A stretch of DNA of 64,000 bases. It comes from Penium margaritaceum. Lineage: Eukaryota; Streptophyta; Zygnematophyceae; Desmidiales; Peniaceae. The position numbers and the translations under genes are program-made. Below the pieces are notes generated by a model. The model did not search any database. It saw only the letters and a list, made by a program, of their open reading frames with translations, and was not told where the DNA came from. Location: assembly GCA_023375785.1 (NCBI GenBank), contig SZWC01004846.1:28003-92002 (forward strand), read 5' to 3'. Below, piece by piece: positions 57,700 to 64,000 of the stretch. How positions within the stretch are numbered: position 1 is the stretch's first letter; each line of letters starts with the position of its first letter.

Positions 57700-59040
57700 G
57701 TTCCGCGACGGTACGGTAACGTGGGTCTGGGTCGCCGCTTGTCGTCGGTGGTGAACCAGAAAATGCTGCGGTCGTGGTCACCGCGCGCCCGGAGGATGTG
57801 CTGCTCGATGTAGACCGTAGTGTGTGCACAGCCTGGAGCCCACGAGTAATCCGTGCCCAGTCAAGCGGCTGCTAGCACTCGGTGTGGTGATGAGCGCCTC
57901 CACAGTTGTAGTAGTGAACAGAGCGTCCACTGCTACTGCTCGATGACAGCTGCTACTGTGACTGCTACTGGCCCGAGCCGCGCCTCCGTCGCCCCTTCTT
58001 CCCCTATGTTGTTGCCGCAACACCCTGTGTCTGAGTTGGTGTAAGCGGGGTGGAAGGGGAGGAGGAGGACGTGGCAGAGGATGGAGAAGGAGTCTAGAGG
58101 AGGGGCATTGGTGGTGATGCGACGAATGCTTCAGCAAGGGGGGTCTCTTGATGAGCCAAGGCTGCCTCACGGGCGGAAGTCACCTAGAGGAAGAGCTCGT
58201 GCGCCCAGGGAAGAAGCTACAATGAGGCTGAAAAAGGCTCGAGCACGGTGTCACTGTACCTCGTGAAGATGTTTGTGTGCTCAAGGTAAACTCCGAGCAT
58301 GATCGTGCAGAGCGCCCACAGCTATGTACCTCCTGAGTTCCCCAGGCGCGTGTAGATGCGCATGGCGTGTCGCTTGTAGGTGGTTGCAGGCTCGGCAGGC
58401 CCCTGACAAAGGGAGTGAAAGGCATGAATGTGTGCGGCACGGGTGGCCTGCGTCTCTGCATGAACTAGGGATAATGCCAAGTCCCAGCCCTCGCATGGAT
58501 TAGCACCGGTGCGTGTGCCCGCCTATCCAAGGAACGAGCGGAAGTCGATGACAGTCTCGCGCGGCATGTCGTAGAGAAGTCCGCACATCGCCCTAGCCGC
58601 TATCAACACCTGTGCTCAGTCCGTAGTCTGATACAGACTGTGGTAATAGGGCTACATGCCCAAACCTGGATGAGGATCTCCCAGCAGTCAAAACCATCCT
58701 CATTGACATACCGTGGGGACGATGTCTCGAAGTCCTTGGGTTGCTGCTCTGCAGGGAGAGCAACCACAGGCTGGGAAGGACGAGGGATGGGAAAGACACC
58801 GGGAAGAGGGAAGTCGCTGGGGTGGTCGGGCGACGATCGAATCTCATGGGAGAGAGATGTGTGTGGGGGCCGAGAGCTCGTCTGAAACTGGCGGAGATGC
58901 TCCTGAAGCACACAAATCTCGGGCTCGGGGGAGTCGCCCTCCATGCCTGGGATATCTGGATCCTAGTAACAAGGATCAAGAGGTGGCGGGTCGGCTTCAG
59001 ATCCTGTCTTCGGTACTGGAGCTGACTGCTATGTAGAGGG
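57700..59040 (-). pseudogene. Element E Gag
   Basis: On -, the first part (58944-58603) reads EGDSPEPEICVLQEHLRQFQ, EQQPKDFETSSPRY and CWEILIQVW, matching C, and then shifts frame. The core and end continue in other frames. The amber codon after LFL is at 58186-58184 with the same following bases GTGACTTC as in C. The zinc knuckle (about 57920-57870) reads YYNCGGAHHHTEC with the first Cys changed to Tyr and is followed at once by TAG. The N-terminal MDLSDN part of C is missing. Confidence 0.72.
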
Positions 59041-59565
59041 TGCGACACCGGTCGCTCCCTTACTCCGCAAGGTGGTCGCTCCCTTACGCTGCCGTGCGCT
59101 GCTTCCGCCGCAGTTATGGCACTACTACTGCCACCGCTACTAGTGCCGCTGCTATTGCACTGTTGTTTTGCTGCTGCCGCAACTGCTCCTGCCGCTACTG
59201 CTGTGCTGTTGCTGTGCTGCTGTCGCCACGCGCTGCTGCTCTGCTGCTGCCGCCGAGCGCTGCTTCTTCGCTGCTGCTGTACTGCTGCTCGGCTACACTA
59301 CTGCTGCTGTTGCTCAATGCTGCTGCTGTTGCATGTGCCAATGTCGGTAGCTGCTTGCGACTGCAGCCTACTACAGCACTCGCCTGCTGCCGCTAGCGGC
59401 TGCTGCTCATGCAGTCTCACGTGATGATGCTGAGCGACGTCGACGGCACTCGGCTGTCGTCGATAGGTCCCTATGGATCTGCTACAGTGGTGAATCCCAC
59501 TGCTGCTACTCTGCTGCGTCTCTGCTACACAGCTCGGTGAGAACTGTCTCACCGCTATGATACCA
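59041..59565 (-). other. Leader and primer binding site of element E
   Basis: The primer site TGGTATCATAGCGGT occupies 59565-59551 on -, next to the LTR end TCTCA. The leader shares GTGAGACAGTTCTCACCGAG with C, then has GCA-rich repeats and two copies of GGTCGCTCCCTTAC near 59047-59092. Open frames in it are simple-repeat translations. Confidence 0.75.
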
Positions 59566-60201
59566 TGAGAACATGCGTGGAAGCTTCTTAGCGACACAAC
59601 CGTTGACTAGGCGTCAGTGCCTTGTTTGACGATGACGACAGTCACAAGTCGTGCACACAACGGCAAGGGTCTGGCTAGGAGACACAAGGCAAAGTGTCAG
59701 AATTCTTCGATAGCATTTGCAGAGAGGAATGACAAATGACAGGTCCACGGCATAAGTACATGCCGCGGCGCACGGCGGGTGTCACACGCAGCAGTGCAAG
59801 ATCTGTCCTAAAACTGGCCCAAAACCATTGTTTTGGCCGTAACTCTACGCAGACATGTCAGAAGGCTACGCCAACTGAACCTAGACGTGCAAGATCACAA
59901 GCCGGACGCTACGACTGGTCACATGCATGCATCCAGCATCCAACGGTGGAAATACAACCCAAAAATTGGGCCCACGGCCAGTCTTCCGATAAACTCGTCC
60001 GTGCTGCAAAAAAACTGCGGGAGGTCCCGGGTAGCGTCCAGAGCTCTGGAACGGTCGTCGGTCAGCTCCAAGCTGGTAGTCCGCCACCAGATGATGCACC
60101 GGTACCACCAGGGTCCGCATCAGGGATCCGCACGAGTATGGACACAACCAAGTGGTCACAATAAACAATACAGGTCGACAGGAACGCCCCAAATCACAAT
60201 A
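59566..60201 (-). repeat. 5' LTR of element E
   Basis: 636 bp; on - it starts TATTGTGATTTG at 60201 (ancestral TGTTGTG) and ends TGTTCTCA at 59566. The target duplication GTAGC follows at 60202-60206. Confidence 0.85.
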
Positions 60202-60206
60202 GTAGC

Positions 60207-61100
60207 AGCTCCAGTAGCCGTCATATCCACGGTAGCATCAGAGGAGCAGTGGTGGCATTTGCAGCAGCAGTAGCAACAAATGCAATGTGTTTGTTGCGCA
60301 AGCTATAGCAGTTGTACCTGCACTGCACCCATAGTAGCAATAGAGCAGCAATAGCAACATCAGTAGGAGCAGCAAGAGCAAGAACAGCACCAGCAACGGC
60401 TGCACTAGTTGCACTCGCAAGTGCAACAAAGAAGTAGCAGCGGCATTAGCAACAACAGTAAACAAAACGTGCTTGTTGCACACGCAGCAGCAACAATAGT
60501 ATCAAACTCATTGCGCCAACATCAGCAGGTTTGTTGCGAAAGCAGCACTAGCAACTAAGGCAGCGGCGGTTGGCCGAAGCTGCTTCGCAGCTTTTTGCAC
60601 CCCTCGCTCTGTTACTCAAATAAGCTTGTTAACTTACGAGCTCCTCCATTGATGAGCCCATTGATGGACGAGCTTGCCAATCGATGAGCTCGCCCACCAG
60701 ATTCGACCTCATTCACCCAAACTCAAGAAAAAAAGTGGAGGTGATTTTAGCCACCCTTGGCATCTCAACGACCTAGCTGAACCCAGTTGCGCCTTCGTCC
60801 AACATTAGGTCTTCCTTGTACATCTATTGTATTCTATTTTATTTCAATATTTCTTTCTTTACCTTTTTTCCCTGCCATTCTTTCCTTCACTTGATTGAGA
60901 CCCGGGCATTCAGGGACTTGTCCCGTTGCCTCAGGAGACAATGCGTTCTTTTTTCAACCTTAAATCTCTTTGGTTGAGAACCTCACATGTGGGAGTCTGA
61001 CCCCATGCGGTAGGAGACCACGAGCGTCATGTCCTTGTTTTTCCAATGCCCGGGTGGGCTTTCGTGCCAGTCCATTCGGTGGTGCCTGTACTCCATCCTA
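60207..61100. other. GCA-rich flank, then unassigned DNA
   Basis: 60207-60560 is GCA-rich and continues the locus interrupted by C and E. From 60600 to 61100 there is mixed sequence without a gene. GAGACCCGGGCA at about 60897 is shared with the 666-bp insertion in the LTR of C and may mark an LTR of element F. Confidence 0.4.
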
Positions 61101-62830
61101 GGTGGCGTTGGCTTTCACCACCGCACTACCTCTCCTACGTATAGGTCGCCTTCTCCATCGTAGCTCCCGGCATCGTTCTCTACGCTGCCAGTTAGGTCCT
61201 TTCACGAGTTGCCGCATGGTCCGTATGCATATGCTCCAACCTCCATCATCTCTTCCCATCCACTCCCACCCAACCGCACCACTCCGCAACCAGTTCGCAC
61301 CACTCCACTCCCTCCGGTTGTTCCCTCCAGTGTGAGCTTGGGTGTAGATTCTAGGGTACACCATTTTTCGGTTGGAGCGCTTTGGGACATTTCATCTTGT
61401 GGGGTTGAGTCCCTTGTGGATTGAATTGAGTACTAGCAGTTGTTCAACTTGCCGCATCTCCTTTCTGTGACTTCTGAATATGCTGAGTGCTCTCCTTAAC
61501 TTGTTTGTAGTGTCACACAGTGTCGTGCGACCGCCCTGTCTCGTGTGTCAAGTGGCTACTAGATCATTGACTCTGGATCCAATTATCACATGACGTCGTC
61601 TCGTGCTACCTTTGTCATGTTGGAGCCTGTTGGTAACGTTCACTTTGTTTGCACAGGCTCTGGCCACATGTTGCCAGTTCAGGGTATTGGTGTTGTGCAT
61701 TTTGTTGGTGCATCGGGTGATGTCTTGCGTGATATGAACTTTGTACCTGCACTTTATGTCAGCTTCTTGTCTGTTGCCACCATGGATGATCCGGGCATGG
61801 ACTTTGTTTCCTCTCATGGCATCGGCATTGCGTCGCTGTAGTCGTCTGGCCATCTTGTTCTTCGTGGTCTGCGTTGTGATGGGTTGTATCGTGTACCCTT
61901 GTTTGCTCTGTCTTCCGCTGCCATAGCCACAGTGCATGTGCATGTTGCGTCTTTAATTTCCCCTGCACATACATGTTTCATCGATTGGCGCCTGTGTCAC
62001 ATGCATACGGTCGCCATCCATAGCCTCCTACGTCAGCCTGCCATTGGTCTTGACCCTAGCACATTCCATGTGCCCTGCACTGTTGACTGTCTTGATTGTG
62101 CATAAGGCAAGCTTCATCGCCCGTCCTTTTCACCGTCTGATTCCCGCACGTTGCATCCCCTTGCTCTTGTCCATACGCTCATCATGGGTTCTCTCCCTAA
62201 TGAGTTTCTGGAGGGTCTTGGGCTGTTCTTCTTGTGTCTTGCAAATGATTTCTTTCGCTTTCGTTGGATGCTTACCCTTCTCCAGAAAACGAATGTTGGT
62301 CCCATGATTGCGTTTTTGCTTATCCAGGTTGAGCATTTCTGTGCAATCCTGGTGTGGAATTCAGGAGCCCCACAACCCGCTTCCTTCAGTCTCAAGGGGT
62401 ACATTTGGAGCTCTCTCCTCCATGTGCAATACAATTGAACGGAGTGTCAGAACGTTGTAACCACACTTCTGCTAACAAGTCTGGCCTTCCTTTGATGTTT
62501 GCCTTTGAGGCCATGTCCAACATGATGTGAATTTGGAACCGTATTCTCTATAGCTTTATACCTTGTTATGTAACGCCGTTGAACCAATGATATGGTCGGT
62601 GTACTGGCCTTTGCCTTGCTTGTGTCTGGGGTAGTATTGCGTACGTTTGGCTCCCAGAGGACCAACGTGATGGCAAGTTGTCTCATTGCGATCTTGACAC
62701 TTTTGGGATCCCGAGTGTAGTCTGTATGTCAAGTCTTATGATGCTCTCTTCTTTGGGAAAGCATTGCGAGACTTGACAACCCGACTATGCTCAAGAGAAA
62801 GTGCTCTTCTTTTAGAGCACTTTCTCTCAC
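61101..62830 (+). pseudogene. Element F: D-like copia Gag end, protease and integrase remnants
   Basis: A Pro-rich Gag C-terminal stretch (about 61190-61420) is followed by IIDSGSNYHMTSS (61560-61600), a protease site that keeps Asp-Ser-Gly. VCTGSGHMLPVQGIGVVHFVG comes next, as in D. The pre-integrase part has FIDWRLCHMHTVAIHSLL and VDCLDCA. The integrase core has LVHTLIMGSLPNEFLEGLG (catalytic Asp lost) and then breaks up; LPEDQRDGKLS near 62650 matches D. Many stops and shifts occur. It is an old relative of D. Confidence 0.65.
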
Positions 62831-62929
62831 AACATTGCTTGTTTTGTCCAATTGCTTACGCCCTTCTCTTGTCCATGGAAAGGTGGTGTATGTGGAGTGT
62901 CCTTTGGTAGTCATTGCAAACTGTATCCC

Positions 62930-63180
62930 ACATTTTCATCATTGCCTGTGTCATCTCTTTTTGTGTTTACATCATTGCCTGCATCATCTCTTGTCGCGTC
63001 AGCATCATTGTCTCCATCATCTCCTCTTGCGTCTACATCATTGCCTGCATCATCTCTTGTCACATCTATGTCCTTGCATGCATCATCTTCTGATGTGTCT
63101 ACGTCATTTCCTGTGTCATCTCTTGTTGCATCTACGTCATTGATTGTATCAGCATTGACGCAACCTGTGTCATCTCCTAT
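62930..63180 (+). repeat. 30-bp minisatellite in the linker of element F
   Basis: About eight imperfect copies of a 30-bp unit built on CATCATCTCTTGT and CATTGCCTG encode variants of SLPASSLVAS on +. It lies after the integrase remnant, where D has a Ser/Pro/Ala-rich linker. The - strand reads as an Asp-rich repeat, which I treat as a shadow. Confidence 0.8.
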
Positions 63181-63414
63181 TATGTTACTCTCGGTGCCAG
63201 CACCATCGCCTATATCGCTGGTCGTGGTCCCATCTACAATAGAACTAGTTGCAACCTTGTAGCATCCTATCTCGTCACCGTTCATGTGCACGCTTGGAGG
63301 TTGTATGAGACCCATGAAGTCTGCATCACATTATTATCCGCATGCTTGTCCTACAACCTTAGCTGGTCCCTGTGAGCCCATGCGGTCAGATCGCCCAATT
63401 CACGGCGGTTTTGT
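63181..63414 (+). other. Tail of element F linker, no clear gene
   Basis: The open frame that covers the minisatellite ends at 63260 (VVPSTIELVATL). From there to 63414 I see no motif. The RT of F is not present in the window, so F is truncated or its 3' part is replaced by G. Confidence 0.4.
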
Positions 63415-63986
63415 TCACCCCCAATGGCCCAGATTTTTGCAATAGGGGAAGTTCCCCTTCTTTTTCCCTTTTACGCCATTGTTCTTGGTTGGTACACCAC
63501 TCCCCCCATGACCAGGTTTTGGTATGAGAGCAATGTCCAACGTGCTTCTGCCCTCATCTCTCTTGCTATGCTTCTCCTCAAAGAGCAAGCTCTTCTCCAC
63601 GTTGTTGAGAGAGAAATTGTCATTGCGCTGGGCTAGGACAACAATGAGAGGAGTGTACCTACTAGGAATGCCAACAAAGATGATTAGCATGAGCACACCT
63701 TCTTGGACAGGGTCCTAAATTGCAACAAGCTGGTCAAAGCAAGACTTCACCATGCTAATGTAGCCAACCATGGATCCTGACTCATCCATCTTCACAATGT
63801 AAAAGTGACAATGCAGCACCATGTTCATGAGGATTGAATTGGATGAATAAGTGGACTCAAGATTCTTCCAAAACTCCTTTGGCATGAAGATTCCACAAAC
63901 AAGAAGTTGATGTCATTCGGCGAGGTAGAAGTAGATGGTGGCGAGGATACAGTCACACTTCTCGAGGTTGGTATGAGCTTCAAAGA
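63415..63986 (-). pseudogene. Copia Gag fragment G
   Basis: On -, the sequence reads FMPKEFWKNLESTYSSN, FYIVKMDESGSMVGYISMVK, then LMLIIFVGIPSRYTPLIVVL, the usual pattern of copia Gag (W-L-Y, KM-EG-SV-EY, LP-SY). 63696-63415 is open and ends with a Lys-rich stretch and FPYCKNLGHWG, the start of a zinc knuckle whose first Cys seems lost. Two in-frame stops occur upstream. The 5' end runs into a GA repeat at the window edge. Confidence 0.65.
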
Positions 63987-64000
63987 GAGAGAGAGAGAGA
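63982..64000. repeat. GA microsatellite at the window edge
   Basis: A (GA)n run begins near 63982 and reaches the end of the window. Its full length cannot be seen. Confidence 0.85.

Larger units (their letters stand above)
53069..60201 (-). mobile_element. Copia element E, second copy of the C family, inverted
   Basis: LTRs are 53069-53677 (609 bp) and 59566-60201 (636 bp), with perfect target duplications GTAGC at 53064-53068 and 60202-60206. On - the order is LTR, primer site, short leader, gag, protease, integrase, RT, RNase H, polypurine tract, LTR. Unlike C it keeps protease and integrase, though all coding parts have stops or frame shifts. RT and LTR sequences are clearly the same family as C. 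Confidence 0.9.

Noticed and set aside
62911-63315. Asp-rich 134-codon frame on the - strand
   Set aside because: It is the reverse of the 30-bp array of element F.

Overview
The window looks like a piece of a repeat-rich streptophyte (green plant or charophyte alga) nuclear genome. Three things point this way. There is one plant-type U-box/ARM-repeat (PUB) E3 ligase gene. Ty1/copia LTR retrotransposons with plant-style primer sites (TGGTATCAGAG, complementary to initiator tRNA-Met) fill most of the rest. CAG/GCA/GA microsatellites and assembly gaps are abundant. A large charophyte genome such as Chara would fit, but that species guess is not proven by the sequence.

Layout. About 240-9770 is an old, heavily mutated copia element on + (element A) whose gag, protease, integrase, RT and RNase H are all broken. 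About 10000-12500 holds traces of another copia element on - (H). From 12500 to about 17400 the DNA is AT-rich with no gene I can support. At about 17400 composition changes sharply and the PUB gene follows (18847-28069, +). It has a split U-box, very long Ala/Gln/Ser/Gly low-complexity stretches, and ARM repeats at the C-terminal end. It runs into a 386-N gap. Its frame is broken only by duplications that look like assembly artefacts.

From 28573 to 52979 lies one copia element (C, +) with an exact 5-bp target duplication (gcaac). Three later insertions sit inside it: a 666-bp piece in its 5' LTR, a complete element B (-, 29864-39316, target duplication cttgt) two bases before the end of that LTR, and a complete element D (+, 40473-48404, target duplication catgg/caagg) exactly on the gag start codon. 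Only 79 bp separate the target duplications of C and E. Element E (-, 53069-60201, target duplication gtagc) is a second copy of the C family in the opposite orientation. The right end carries pieces of a D-like element (F, +, about 61100-63260) and a gag fragment (G, - strand, 63415-63986).

How the parts work together. Each copia element encodes Gag, aspartic protease, integrase, reverse transcriptase and RNase H in one frame. B and D keep all the catalytic motifs I can find and carry only a few nonsense changes. C has lost protease and most of integrase. C and E share a YVND (not YVDD) RT active site and an amber codon in Gag. The most interesting signals are these shared C/E changes, the hairpins in the B leader, an extra hydrophobic ORF upstream of gag in D, and minisatellites in the integrase-RT linker of B and F. 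Boundaries, reading-frame arithmetic and motifs were read by eye; no database search was run.
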